Positions 13,701 to 28,700 of a DNA stretch of 64,000 bases are shown here, piece after piece. A program made the position numbers and the translations under genes. The notes under the pieces were generated by a model that was not told the DNA's origin, did not search any database, and saw only the letters and a program-made list of their open reading frames with translations. The stretch spans positions 124,001 to 188,000 of the forward strand of contig SMMW01000025.1 of NCBI GenBank assembly GCA_004794655.1. Direction: 5' to 3'. Position 1 is the stretch's first letter, and every line of letters starts with the position of its first letter. Source of the DNA: Marisa cornuarietis (Eukaryota; Mollusca; Gastropoda; Architaenioglossa; Ampullariidae).

Positions 13701-16700
13701 TACAGCAACAGCCTTAATCCAACATCACCAACCAGGTAATATCTAATGCAAGCATATATTTTACTCAGCCTGCAATATCTTTACTATCTTCTGACAATGA
13801 TGGCAACAGAAATGATGAAGGATTTTCTGCTTAACAAGACTATACCTGATCTGACCAGACCTATAGTGAAAAACAACCTGCATGTATTAACTAAGTGGAA
13901 TGAACTGTGCTGTTCTAGCAGCTGTGCTCATTCCACTTCTTTTGGGAACTACCCTGATCAACAAGGACCAGCCAGCCAGCCAGTTAACTTATGCCCTTCT
14001 GAAACTTCCCTTTTTTCCACATTCCAATGCAGGTTTCACAATCAAATACACACACACACACACACACGCACAAGCATACACACTTCATATGAACCATACT
14101 TCATCTTACCATTTCTTACTGTTCTATAGCTTCAGAAATGCTGATTCCACATAACTTCTCTGAAGAAAAACATTATTTCTCCTTATATTCAGCTGCTTGT
14201 ATGTCAGTGAACAGTGAAAACATATGAAAGGCATTTGTTGTACATAGCCAAGCCAAGCCTTGTTGGCAAACAAGGTGCATGAATAAAGGCCGATACCTGA
14301 CAAAGGTCAAGAAGGCATTTTTTTTCTCTAATGCAGACATCACTGAAAGCGCCCTAAAACTTTATTCTGATTTTTAAGCCCCCCAACCCCTTGGGGAACT
14401 GACTAAATGACATCAGTATTACTGGCACTACCCAATACAAAAAATCCCTTATTCATGTCATTTTGCTGTCTCTTTAACAAACAGTTGAATGTGACACTTT
14501 GGTAAACTCATATAAGAATTATGCTGAAATACAACTCTAATATCACCCTAGAATTTATTAGGATGCCAGAACAGTTGTCTGTTATATTCTTCTAAAACTC
14601 TCCATTTCTATAATACAGATTTTTCAGGTTGGCAAACCATATTTAAAAGTCATTTCAACATTATGATACCTGTCCTTTGTGACATTGCACGCCAGATTTC
14701 CTGATAAATAACTATCTTGCACAATTTAAAACACCCCTGATAAGAAGTAAATTTTTTAAAGGAATTAGTTTTGTGTTGTACTGTTTCAATTTAACCCAAG
14801 GAGAGAGAAAAATCACATGCACTGGTCTCTCTCTCTCCCCCAATTCCTCGCCTGCCTAGTACAGAGTGACTAACATGCATGCAATGCGTGCACACTTGTA
14901 CCTGAGAAACAGTGCAGGACTGTTCAATGAATAGCAGAACCCCAGCCACGAATCCCTTTGGCCCTGATTTGTCATTGCTATCGTTCTCTACACACTGAAA
15001 AAGAGTGGGAACCTACAACACACTATGTCGATAAATGTAGCAAACCATAACTGCTCCTGCCACTCCCAGCTGCTGACATTTGAAACAAGTTGCACGCATC
15101 TGCATGCATGTGTTACTCGCCAGTTGCAAACGGAATGTTATACTGCAGTCCAAAACCAACAAAAACAACAGCTAACATTAACAACTTTGACTGCAAGAAC
15201 CTCTCTTGTCGGAAATACAGCTGTGAAAAGGTGGGGGGTGGGGTGTGCGTGTGCTGTGGGGGCATAAGAAGGGAAGGTACTCAACACAGTGAACCATATC
15301 TCTCCTGCTCTGCCTTTGAAAAGTGGGCGGTTTTTTTAATGCGTGTGCGATATTCCTGGCGCTTCCCACTGCACAACAGTCTACGGTTGCCATAGAAACA
15401 ACATCCAATACGTGCGCCGTGCTGCCCCTCCCCCTTCCCCGATGCGTGTGCTTCTTAACGGTATATACACACCTGGACACCTGGGAGGGAAGGATAAGTG
15501 GGCTAAGCTCTCGTTGCTACTGAAATCGACCTTAAAGACGGAGGGTCAGCGAAGCCTTCTTTCGTTCACCTGCAAACAATGCGACACGTCAGCCCTCGGA
15601 CGGCCCATCAAGGCTGACCACACTGGCTGACCCCTCTCAGTCTTGTGTCAAGGTCCTATTTACACTGTCACGCTTGCTCGTCTACACGCAGAACTGTTAA
15701 GCTTACGCATAATTATTTAGGGCTTTTGCCTAAATAATGCCGACAAAAATAACCCGAACATGCTTGTATGCTATTTCAAGAATGATGAGCTGTTTGCTAG
15801 GCTGCAGCACTCTCCCTCCTACTGGTGCCGACCATCCTGCTTTCTTGTGTGCGCAATATTCTTCTAGGGGTTAAAACTTTGATCAACAATCCTTGATGTT
15901 TAATCTGCCATACGTCATTGTTGAATTGCCTATATATTTGTGTCCGTGTAAATAAGCAACGACAGTTAACATTAGCGAGATTTTTTTCTAAATGAAAAAT
16001 AATCACGAGCCATCGCTGACTATACAAGCATCCTAGTGGACCGGAAGGCACGTTGCAAAGCAGCTGGGAACAAAAACACATCAGCACATAATCTATCCAG
16101 TGACGACAGACGATGACAAAGGTTAGCAGCGTCCACCGTAAATTTGGAAGACTGCCATTCCCTCCCTCTTCTCACCCCCCCCCCCGCATTAACAAACAAA
16201 CAAACAAAGCCAGCGCCATACGACAGTGAAGTGACACCAACATCCATCTCTCTGGTTCTGAGGCTGATGCTCACGATATCACTCTGCACTCAACCGCCTC
16301 TCCACACCGACAGGGGTCTCTTTTAAAAGATCTGCAAGAGAGCAACACATTTTTCGAATGACTGGGTTGAGCTCAGTCCAAAATAGAATTTCTCAGAATT
16401 TTGGTGAATAATCACCCACTGTTGTGGTGATACAAACATAGCCATCCACAGACACTGCAGAACCCTGAGGTCACGAACATCCTCGGTTAAGCTTAAGTAA
16501 CATGGACCCAATTCTTCCGATCATAATTTTTGACAACGTCAGTGTATCCATCTGCTTTCCCGCTTGCGTTTTTGACCTCTGTGCACGCTGATGGCTGTAT
16601 TTACCGAAATATTCGGAAACACCTTTTTTGCCTCGATCTTATTCCAACCAATTAAAAAGAAAAAAAAACTTAAAAGGCCTTTCAAGAAGGGTGAAGATTT

Positions 16701-19700
16701 GATCAGTTGAGGAAGGAGGGTAGTGGTGAAGGAAAAATGAAATGCAGCTTCAGCACGTGTCAGAATCTGCTTCTCGGTTATTAAACAAAACTAATCATAA
16801 ATAACTTTGGCCTGCACTCGGTTCACACAGCACGAAATTCGCGCGTAGGTCAGGAGGCCCAACTATGCTACAGCAAGAAGATTAATGGTTGAAACAACTG
16901 GGTACCGTCACGTGAGAGAGTGAGCCATTATCATTATACATAAATCACACATATCAGCAGCAGAGACAGGCAGCAGTGTCTGCGGTGACCGATTCGTGTC
17001 GGAACCATCGCTGGGAAAACTGACAGCGACGTCCACGACGAAGACAAAGCAAGTAGCTCTCTGATGGCGACAGGTTCTCCTCAACACTTGACAAGCATAT
17101 CACAGTCAATCAAACAACCGCCAACTTTTTCATCTGCCTCATAACCCAACCCAGAGACCTCTTTTGTTTTCGTTCACCTCCCCACTCATCCACATGAACG
17201 TTAGTCTAAGGGATCCATTACAAGGAGAGTAGTATGATGACCGGAAGCCAACACACCCAGCCTTGGTGAGAGCTGGTTTCCAGCCAAAACAACTCTCCGA
17301 TAATAGCTTTTTTTTTTTAAAAATCGCAAAGTGATCGGTCGTAGGGTCTCGGCGACGTGAGGAAATCGGCACAGTCGGTAGAGAGAGGAAGGGAAGGAAG
17401 AAGCGTATCTCAATCTGTTCTCGAAGTCAAAAATTTATTATTAAAACAAAAATGGTATGCGTGTATCCCGCCGTCGTGGTTCGGAGAACAGATACCCCAA
17501 ACGCCGAACCAGACTCTCCGAACGCGTATCGATACTGTCAGCGGTGCTAACAAAGAGATCGCTTGCAAACTCCTGCGTTCTGCTACCCCCCCCCCCAAAA
17601 AAAAAACAGCTAGCGCGCGCTCTCGTGAGGTCGGTTCTGGCACTGATCAGCTGGCACTCGTGTTAATGCCATCAGCTAATGGAGGCCGCAAATTGCAAGG
17701 TTTCACCAAAGCAACGTGTTCATACTCGTGCCTTACCCACACGCCCACATGCATATCTACCCACAAAAGCGACTATCATCCCCTATCCTATCACCACAAC
17801 ACAAACAAAAAGACCATCTAAAGAGCAAACGACAGTTTTACGAGAACAGTAATAACGGCTCTTCGTAGCAGGTGTTCTGTTGCCCTCCGTCTGATCGCGA
17901 ACCTATATAACGGCTCTATCCTGACCTATTCAAAACTGAAGGCAAGAGAAAGGTGGTACCTACCCAACTCATCAACCTTTTGAACATGCTCGCGTTGTCT
18001 AGAGAAGGACGGACGGTGCTCCGTGCCGCCAGCAGCACTCGCTCTCAGACTACGGGTACTCGGGTACTCCTCCCTGTGCATTTAGCTTCCTCCTCTTCCT
18101 GCGGGCACCTAAGTGCCAGCACAGCATGGTTCATGGGCTCTACATCAAGCGGAAAGGGTACCGAAACTGCCGGTGCCAAGTCCTAGGCTTCGGGGGATTT
18201 TTTATTATTATTATGGATCTCCACTGGAGGGAAAATGACAAAAACCAAGAACTTCTAGTTCTACCCAGGAGTGGTAATGTATGGCTAGCAGCAAGCGTTT
18301 CTCTTGAGGAAAAGGGAGAGATCTTTACAACGCCCTTGCCAAAGCCTGATAATAGAGAAATGATAACTTCTCCCACCTACCACCTTATCAGAGCTAAAAA
18401 TTCTTTGATGACAATTATTAGTACTGTTGGTGATGTTGCTACTGTTGTGTTTTTGTATACTGTACTAGCAATGTAGATTTTAATCTTAATTTGGGTTATT
18501 TTTATATTTTTACTTTTCAAATATAACCCAACTAAGCCCTGACCAAAAAGACTTTTCTCTCTCTTATATATATATATGTTACTGAAAGGGACTGCCTTAA
18601 CCCGAAATCTTGCTAATTATGTACATACGGCACTTGACATTTGAAGTAAATCTTTAAGAACACTGACAACGACCTGGCCAAAGCCTGATAAAAAGAGAGA
18701 TACTAATTGCTACCAATAACCAGCAACCACCCACCCATCCGAGTGAGAAAGGAGATTCTATCTTCAAGGAACTTTAGGCACGTCAGCTGCACCCGCCACT
18801 ACCCCTACAGCACCAGGGCAACCGGGGCAACCGGAGACCACCACTGCCTTACCCCGGAAGTCCTCGCCGCTTCTTCCATCACAGCTGTGCTGGCACCGGT
18901 ATCTCTATCACGAACCCTACATCTCTACCACGAACCCTCTTTTCTCGCCACCCTTGTGTTCGCTGACTACCACACGTTTCCAAGATCGGGGTGCAGAACT
19001 TTGCGAAGTCTTAAATAGTCCCTACAGCTGCATGCAGCACCTAACCAGGAACAGGAACGTCAGAACTGTTTTCCCTCTTCTTGCCAAAAAAAAAAACAAC
19101 AAACAATTATGTCATTGGGCCATAACGGGTGACCACAACGCCTTCCATCTCTGCCTTCACCCATTTTGTTGGGAGATCACAAAGACAACCCCATTGTTTC
19201 CTCCTTTTCATTGTAATCTCCTTTCAATATTCCCGACGCGACAATGCCAAATGACAAGCGTCCCGCCACCCTGAGCTGCTGCTTAACATTCCCTAACCTC
19301 AATACGCGGTTAGCGGGGAAGAATAGGACGAAAAACAAAATGTTGGAATGTTCAAACAAATGTTTTTAAATCTACTGTGCGTCACTGTTTTATATTTATA
19401 TATATATATATATCTGGAGTCCGTTATCTCGACTTTACAGCTGCACAAGTTTGCGTCTTTGCTCTACGGTAGGTCTCGGGGTGAAGTGAAGGAGCAGATG
19501 GGTGAGGGAATACTTCAAGGACCCTCTGCTGCTGGCTGGTGTGTGTTTGTTACAGAAATCTGTTCTGGAGTGCGAGAACCAGGGAAAGAAATCTCCTCTC
19601 ACTTGACCTTCAGCTACGTGGTCCTAAGTCAAGTGGAGTTCACTCTATGTTCTTTGTCAAAGGGCCCCTGAAAACTGTTTCAGTCTCTATTTATTATCGT

Positions 19701-22700
19701 ATGACGACTCTTTGCACGTGGAATCTCGCAATTCCCATTTCCATCGAAGTCTTCAAGTTACAGCTACACCCTGAGATCTGGTAGTGGTCGTAGCCTGGCT
19801 TTACATATCTAGCATATCGGGCGCTCTGTGCACAACAACTGAGCCCACACTTCTTTATCCCTCATTCTGTCAACGGGGATGCCCATTTGATTTAAAACAC
19901 ACACCTTTTAGGAAGAAGACTGTCTACATACTGGTTGGCATTTACATGAAAACTCCTCGGCTCTTTGGTCGTTTGCTCGGTTCTGTGGACGAGAAAAATG
20001 TTGGACACCAGCAGCAGCCTGACACATGACTAAAAGTTCACGACTCTAATACACAATGTATCTTCTCACCTATCGTCTGGCACTGTGTAGGTCACCTCAG
20101 ATTTCAACCATTGTGTTCCCTTCCCGTAACAGGTGATAAAACACCAGTCAACGGCGTGCCTCTAGTCAGAGGCGATAGCGAGTATCTTGGTCCACGAAAC
20201 AAAGGGATGCTTATAGCAACTTTCACGGATACTGTGTTAGCGCCCCCCACCCCCACATCCTCCTTCAAATGTATGCGAAGTGAGCATACGTTCGAACAAG
20301 CTTGCTCAGAAAGCAAGCCGGCCGTCCGTCCGGTGGCGCAACGGTTTGCCCCTGTCACCAATACAGCGAGGACTGGCTGTCGTGGGTTCAGATCTCGACT
20401 CGGGTACGCTGTTCATTCTCTGGATTAGGCATCTATTTACAGGGCTGGTTGATTTATATGTGATACAGCATTTATAACCACTCAACCACTGGATATTCGA
20501 GAAAGCATATGAATTTGTTTTAACCATACAGACGATCCAGAGTTAATGGTCAACGCTAAAACAGCTCTCACCATTTCTGCATCACGGAGACAAGGCTTCA
20601 CTTGAAAAAACTTCATCAGAACTTACAAACCCAGGGAGGACAGTCTCTGCCAAACGCTGGAGATCGCAAATAGGTCAACAAAAAAGTCATGTTTTGTACC
20701 ACCCGTAGTTACGCACTTACCACCTTTATGCATGTTGCAAGCATTTTTTTTTTACTATTTGTAGAGCAAACCCCTGGAGGTAACTGTTGAAAACATTTTT
20801 AGACAACCAACAGTGCAATCCCTGGAGATAACTGCAAGACAAAGAGACTAGCCTACAACAAGCGTTCAATACTTTTAAATGGCATTAAAATTAATAGCGC
20901 ACTGGTGAACGTCTTCCAGAGTTTGAAAACGACCAGCATACATTTATCTGATTCCTTCGTTGGTTAAATAACTATGTGTACTTGAAGTTTTCATCTTGTC
21001 TCGACTTTCCTAATGCTAGGTCCGTTATCGCTTAATCCTCACGCTGGTCTTCAGGCGCCAGCTACTGATCATAATCTACAAGAAATCGACGTCCGAGAGT
21101 CAAGGACGAACTTCTAGAGGAATAAGAGGAACAGTTCAAGGTGCTTCTGCCTTTCATTTGTTATAATAATAATAAAGTCAGGATCGTTCTAGTTTTCAAG
21201 CGTCTTCCCCCCCACCTCCCCCCCCCCACGATACCGTCTCCCGCTATTTCTCTCTTCTCTTTCCACTCCCTCCCTCCACCCTTGCTCAGTTTCACTCGTT
21301 CATGCCGAGTACATAGTATGTCTATGACGTCATGCTGGTCTTTCAGACAGCGCTTTCCAACCGATGCCATTCAATCGATACCGCCTCTGACTGCTACAGC
21401 CATTGGTCAGGGGCACAGCTTCATTTTATCCGTGCATAGCTAATGGCACGTGCTGAGACAGTGTCTGCAGTATTATATAGCGCGTTTTCTCGCAAGACAA
21501 TTTACGTACACCTATAATAATAAATATTTTACCGCCCCTACCCAAGTCATCTGCTCCGTGAAAGCTATGCGCCACAACATATTAATGCGTAATAAGAAAG
21601 ATGGATAATCAACTAATTATTATTATTTGAATTTCGCTATGCATTGCCATACAACATCAGAATACAAGTCTGAAGCACGGCTGCTGGTATAAGCGTCTTG
21701 CTAAGTGTAATGTACTTGTTGGAGTCTGGCAACAGCTTTCTCCCAACCCAAAAGTCCCCAAAGCACGCCCCACAGGCGGGACTCTCTGGAATGCAGGCAA
21801 GGTCATCGATGACTGATGTATGACTCACAGCGTGTTTGACACCAGAAGCCCGCAACAAGCGTGCAGCTGACTGAAACGATGTTCTGCCTGGTTCTAGCGT
21901 TTGAAAGGCCAGACGTGGAAAAAAATGAACTGCTACCCTGGCTACAAAAACCAATTTACAAGCTGCAAAACTTCAGCAAGAATGAAAGGATATCAGTTCC
22001 CGACGACAAATACCTTGCGCGTCTTGTTGTCAGCCATGTTGGTCTTTGCTGGGTCGGCCGGAGCACTGGTGGTCGCCTGCCAAACTGCCGGTTGCTGCTG
22101 CAGTTCTGGTCTCGCAGTCCCACGATGCCTTCTTCCTACTGACCGAAGCTGGTCTGTCTGACGTCAGACGAGACCTTGGTGCCAGAAGACGCCTGTACCA
22201 TCCTCGGCTTCCAGGCGCTCTGCGGCGCAGTTTCCCTACGACCTTACAGCGGCTAAGGTGGCATTATGACTCGCATCCTCAACAGAACCGCCTCGCCGGA
22301 GCTTCTGGAAGCTGCGCTTCCATTGGCTCATGAAGATGAGGGGAAGTCTGCATTCATAAACGGCTTCGGATTTAAGTATCGATCCCTCTTCCCAACGGCT
22401 CCGGTCTGACCCAGCCTCTGGCAAAAATCGATCTCTAGGCGCCACTGTCGCAGCAGCGGTACAAGATGACCCTTTAGCTTGCACACTCCATCCATAGCCA
22501 CAGACGCAAGCAGTGGGAAATGGAAGCTAGCAGAGAAGACGCTGAGGCATGCCCGAAGCAGTTCAGTGCCCTACAAGAAGAAGCGAGGTTGACCTTAATG
22601 TAACATTTTCTCTCTTTTTTTTTACGTTTTGTGACCGTCGTATGAAGGAGTCAGCTGACATGGTCTTCCTACCCCTAGCCCACTGTCAGCCATGGCACCG

Positions 22701-25700
22701 GCAAACGTGTGCTTTCGATAAGGTCGCAGTTCTCTATGGCAGTCCAAAACGTCACACCTTTACGATTACAAAATTGTCCCCAGCCATCAAAGAATAAGCA
22801 GACGCGCCCACGCCACACACCACCTGTTTGTTCAAAAGAAAAAAAAATTAAAACCAAAAAAATGCAGCGAGATACTATTGTCACATTTGTTGTGGCAACG
22901 ATTTATAATGAACTATGTGCTTGAAGCTTCCACTGTAAAAGAACGGGCGTGTTTCAAAACAATTATCAGCATTATCACCATTACTGCATTTGTTTCCAAA
23001 ATAATTTAAAGTCTCGCAGTTTTTGTTCAGTTCTCGTGGAAAGCTTAAGCAAAAGTATAGAGGAGACTGCAGCGCAGTATCGATTTCAATCGATCCAAAC
23101 AGTCGGCACTGCGAAACACATGCTCGTTCTTCCATTTTCTGGAACGGGTTACCGGTTCCAAAACTGATGTTGATGGGAATCAGATTTCGGACTCGTTTCT
23201 GTGTCATGGCCATTCTGAAACCGTAATGGTGAGGAGGTTCTTCTTAATCGGTCAAATATGGACGAACGTTTGGCAGTCTTTATATAGCCATTATTCAAGA
23301 ATTTTGCAAACCTCAAGTCAAACGCTTGTCCATATTTGTTCAGTTTAAAAAAAAGGCCGTTTGAAGTGCACCTCCCCCCCCCCAACAAAAAAACTTTTCT
23401 TTTTAAAAAATAAGGTTTCTTCTTTCAAACAACTTTCGGAACATTTGGATGCAAGTACGTTAGCATGCTCATCCACTAAAATGGCACATGTGTTGTAAAT
23501 AGTTTACTTCTGTTACTGTCAACAAGGTAAGAAATTTTTTTGTTACTGTCAATTAGGTAAGAAATTTTTGAATCGGTGCTGATGCACGAGAAAAGAGCTA
23601 ATCCACGCGTTTCTCTGTATGGCACGCCACTGAACACTTCAGCCATCGATAGCTGTCTAGCAGCACCTCAAGCAATCACTTGGCTCCGTGCCAACGATCG
23701 CCATCAGGACACAACAACAAATGAACACTCCTCCGACACACTGCTCCAACACCCGTGACACATTAACGCAGGCCTGGCAATTCCTCATCTGAGACGCAGC
23801 GTGCAAATGGTCCATAATGATGCAGTGTAGGGATGCCGTGAAAGCCTGGCGACAGAAGACCCTGTAAATCCCAACACAGACATGTTACCTCCCGCTTCAC
23901 AGTCAGAAGCATCTTATGTCGGTTTCCCATCCACCCACACCTTTTCAGACATGAAGTTGTGGACTTTCTCTTTGAGGTAAATACTGTGCCTCTGTAGGAC
24001 AGTTCGCATCGTAGAATAAGACTTTTTTTTTAATCGTTGTACGTCAGCAATAGCTGCAGACTGAACAAAACAAGTGCAGGAACACGCCTGAAAAAGTGCC
24101 AACCACACTACCACCACCACCAACAACAACAAAACACCTAATGAAAAGTGCCGAAATTCTCTGTACAAAATCAATAGAAACGCAAATAAAAATCGGATAC
24201 CCCTCGCGTCTCTTATTCCTCTGCTGCCATGGTTACACATCGGGTCATGCATCATGTCAGCAACGATGTGTGGTCGGCTGGGCAGCCCTGATGACGAACC
24301 ACACCAACGCCATTCTGACATCTACAACGTCCTCTCGGCTCCGTTCGAATGCAATTAATTTTATCGAGTTCTTGTAGCTGAAGAGAAATAGTTATCTTCC
24401 GACGTGATGAATGAGTGGTGTAATGCTGTACTTCACATTCGGGGTGTCGTGATGAGAAGACATCGGGCTTGGGCATTCATCAAGATGAACAGGTCGCATT
24501 CATCACTGTTTGGTTACCTCTGTTGGTCAGAATTACATAGGCCTTAGCATTTCCTGTTAGTTCTCCTCAATCCTCGATGAAATTGCTGTTTATACCTTGC
24601 AATGGAACTATCGACTGTTGTGTACGTGCGTGCATGTGTGCAATTCTTTCAAATGGCGTCAATCATCTTTTGGTGCTGGTCAAAATCTGAAAACTCATAA
24701 ACATCTCCAGGCATTTTTTGCAGGAACAAGGTGCAGTGTTGGTAATAGTTTAGACATACTAGATGAATCACTTCCAGTTTGAAGTGCATGTTTTATGAAA
24801 AGTTCCATTACTGCAAGGTGGTGTCAGATGTTTCATTTGTTAGCACTGCATTTCTAGCTTATGACGTGGACATCAAACCATGTCCAGACTTGTGGCAAGT
24901 TTGTTACTTAGCATTTTAATCTCACCTGACAGCTGGTTCGCATTCTATAACACCGTTATAAAATTGTATGGTCACCTTTAAACATATAACTGACATAGTT
25001 TTCGCTTTCCTGTTTGCTGTTCCTCGCCCCACAGACACAAGCTCTAATGCTGTGTTTATTACAATCTATGGCAATAAAAGTATAGCTACAAAAGAATGCA
25101 CCTGCTCTCAAGAAGACAAGCTCCTCAAATCATTGTCCTCATCAATTTGTAAACGCATCACTTTTAGAGGTAACTTTCCCCACCAGCAACAATCACATAT
25201 TACCAGCTTCGTTCCCCTCAATTCTGCTACTCTTCCACCTGCATGCATTAAAACACCACCTCCTCCCCCCCCCCAACACACACACACAACCTGTGTGATT
25301 GGTAGGATTATATGTATAAATACAAATTTCACATTGGTCAGATGTGCTAATTAGAAGCAATTGAATGTTCACAGTACTTATTCATTAGGATAGCTTTCAA
25401 TACTAGGATATATATATATATATGACATGAAAATAGCATGTTTGAATATGTACTTATTAATCTGGGTGATTTATTGGTATACAGCATTTACTAGATCCAG
25501 TTTGCTACAGATGCTGAGTGAATTGAGTGCAGTTGCAATCAACTATAAAAGTAAAATACAAAGTTGTAATGTGCAAAATATTTTCACATAATGTGACACT
25601 GTCCACATGCCGCATGCCATGGTATGATGCGTCTCCATTGTATGTTGAGCAATGTGGTGTATGTCCCTCAGGAAATGTTAAGCCCCATTAGTCCACCAAT

Positions 25701-28700
25701 TTTTGGTGCAATTTTTATACGTTGTGTCATTGTGTCAACCAGTTGCATGTTCACATGCTGCAGTATTTTACATACTGCATTATGCATTACAGGTGGGTCT
25801 AAGCCCACATACTGCATATTGAACAATGAGTGCAAAAAAAAAAGTTATATAATACAAAAAGATGGGGAAAAACATTATGAAGAAAATGGTGAGATGACAT
25901 AAATGTAGTGTCAATGACTGCTGACTTAGCAGTGGTGCTATCAAAACAGCTACATCAGTTTGGAGATGCAAAAAGAAGAAATTAAGTCTCTGAGCTCAAA
26001 CAAAAGCTGTAAGTTTCCTCTTAGGCTCCTCCCACCTTTAAGGTAGTTTGACCCCAACATTCAGGAAGAACCCCAATCCCAGTGAAGAAAGAAGAGCATC
26101 ATCAGTTGGAATACCCCAGCAAAATCCTTCACAAGAAGTCCAGAACATTGATTGTTTTCATTGGGGAATTGGAAACAAATGGGCCGGTGAACAACAAAGA
26201 GTTATCTTCACATTACAATCAAAGAAATAAAGAACAGTAACAAACTTCAATGGTAAAATCTTTAACATGAGCCGAAAAAGGGAAATGTTACCTGTCAATT
26301 TATGCTCCCACCTCGTTCTGTTGTGACTGTGGAATTTATTATTTTGTAAATATAATCAACAGAAATAAGTAATCCTGAAGGAGACAGAGAAAGAAACAGC
26401 TGTGACTGTGTAAATATCACATGCATACACACATGTGCATGAGTGTATATCCAAATAACAAATCACTTATTTCTCCAGTTGGTGATTTTGCATTGAAAGT
26501 TTTTATACATCTCCATATAACCCAAAGGAGAGAACAATAATTTGTAACTGGTGCATTTCATGTATAAAATAGGCAAACAGTTCTTGCCCTAAAAGGAGCT
26601 GCCAGCCTAAACTATAAAAAAATAATTAAAAATACTTGCATTTCCTATCACATATTATATAATTATATTATAATTACCAATAATGAAAATGGCCACCAGA
26701 GGATTTACGAGCCAAAGCAAGCTGAACACTACATAACACAACTCTGTTGAAATGACCGGGTACGAGATGGTGGGTGGAAGAGATGGAAGGAGGGTAGGGG
26801 CGTAGGTTACCTCTCTGTGGGGGTGGTGGCCATGATGATGGTGGTGGTGGTGATGGTGGACCTTCTGATGAAGGTCTTCCTGGTCGTGTGAGCCACGCTT
26901 CTCGTGGGCATGGTGCTGCTCCTGGTGCTGATGCAGGTGTGGGTGTGGATGGTGGAGCAAGGTTTCCGGGTGGTCGGTGTGGGAAGGCCGACGATGCTGG
27001 TGTTCCAGAACGTACTGCGACGATGTTGACGTGAAGATGGTGGTCATGATGTCAGGATTTGTGAGGATGGAGGGTTTCTTTCCCCCTCTTCCACCCGGAA
27101 GAAAAAAAAATTAATTATAATAATGTCCAATCCCCTTGACCGCACACAGTGGACAGGCACAACACAGCTTGTAGGCACGGACGAAGTACTGCCGTCTGTT
27201 GCAGGTCTTAAGGCCAAATCCCAGCAGCCAACACTTTCTCTTCTCTCGATGGTGTGCTCAATTTTCACCGGGTCACGCTGCCTCGTCAATAAAGAAAAGG
27301 AAAAAAAGAGCGTCCGTGCCCAGTCTCAGTGCGCCCGCATCATCGCAAATAAAAAAAAAGGTAAACATCAGTTGCAAGGCGGTCAGTCTGAAACTCGAGG
27401 TCCTGTTGCAAGCTGCAGTTGCGGCTGACGGGGGATATAAACCAAAAAAAAAAAAAAAGCGAGATTTTGCGAGATTTTGTCGCTCGATGCCGAGTGCTAG
27501 AGGTAGACGATGGCTGGAGGGAGGAGGAGGTAGTAGGATAGGCAGCGGCTGTGAGGAGGGCAGGGAGAGGGGAGAATGGCCAGTCAACGGCAGACTGCGA
27601 CTGACACGCACCTGACCCGTCTGCTATTGTCGTTTCACGTCCTTCGTCAACTGCGACGACTGGGCGGCTTGTCTGCAACCTTGTTCAACTCACCACGACA
27701 GAAGCAACCTCCACAAGCCACCCCTCCCACTTCGGCTACCCAGTTTAGTCCGACGTCCATGAATATTCCTGCCTTTTAGCTCTGCGACTCCTATGCCAGC
27801 AAATTAACATTCAAGTCGGCACGCTTGTCGATGTCTACGGCAGTCGTGATTTGTGGAAGGGGGATGGGGAGTGGGGAGAGTAGGGTTAATGGCTAAATTG
27901 ATCGATGTGTCTGATATCATGAGCTGTGGCGTGGGGGAGAGGGGGTTAAAGAGAAAATTCTGGAGACCAAAAAAAAAACAAAAAAACCAATCAATAGTAC
28001 CTAGTCACTATCATAAAAAGGGCATGCATAGACGCAGTTCTGCAAGTCTGGTATCGACTTGCACAACACTATCAGTAATGAAAGCGCGCAGTCTGTGTAG
28101 GCACGAAAAGTTCCTATGCTACAGTTCTATCTTAAGAAAACCACCTGATATTAAAGTGGTAGTGGCAGGGAGGTAAAATTTTTGGGATAACTGGCTGGGT
28201 CCATTCAACACCGCAATACCTCGGTGACCAATTGGTGAACCAGTCATGATAACAAAAGCGCAGAATCTGATCCTCAGGACAGGTCAGGTCAGATATGACC
28301 CATGTGTAGCCTTCATTGTATCAGGATTTAGCATAATCAACCGTCCACAAGTGTGTGAATGGCGCTAATTGTATACAGCTTAGAATTTGGTGCATGCCGC
28401 CCCCCCCCCACTAACATACACAGCACATCAGCTGTTCACAACAGCCTCTGCAATGCAACCATATGGAACATCATTCACTGCCTATGCCATCTCACAACCA
28501 AACAAACTTCCATATTTCTATGTATAACAACTAAATTGCAATTTTTTTCTTCTCCCCCACACCCACTCTCCTCTGCACTTCTCTCACTGCTGAGTTCAAC
28601 TAAAAGCTTTTTGGAACACCCAACTCTCTCCCACCCAGCCCCATCAGACTTCCCCAATCTTGTAATTTGTGCATGTTCTATTTTTGGTCCATTTCCTGCA

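Larger units (their letters stand above)
13172..22013 (-). other. 5' intron region of ankyrin, proximal part
   Basis: No conserved gene seen on either strand apart from candidate first and cassette exons at 14902-14994 and 17964-17987. It contains the hAT MITE, a possible tRNA-like SINE head near 13288-13330, a CA repeat (14047-14067), SINE copy B and a 45-bp dispersed repeat at 17644-17688. The many ORFs of 60-150 codons have no domain signature. Confidence 0.6.
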
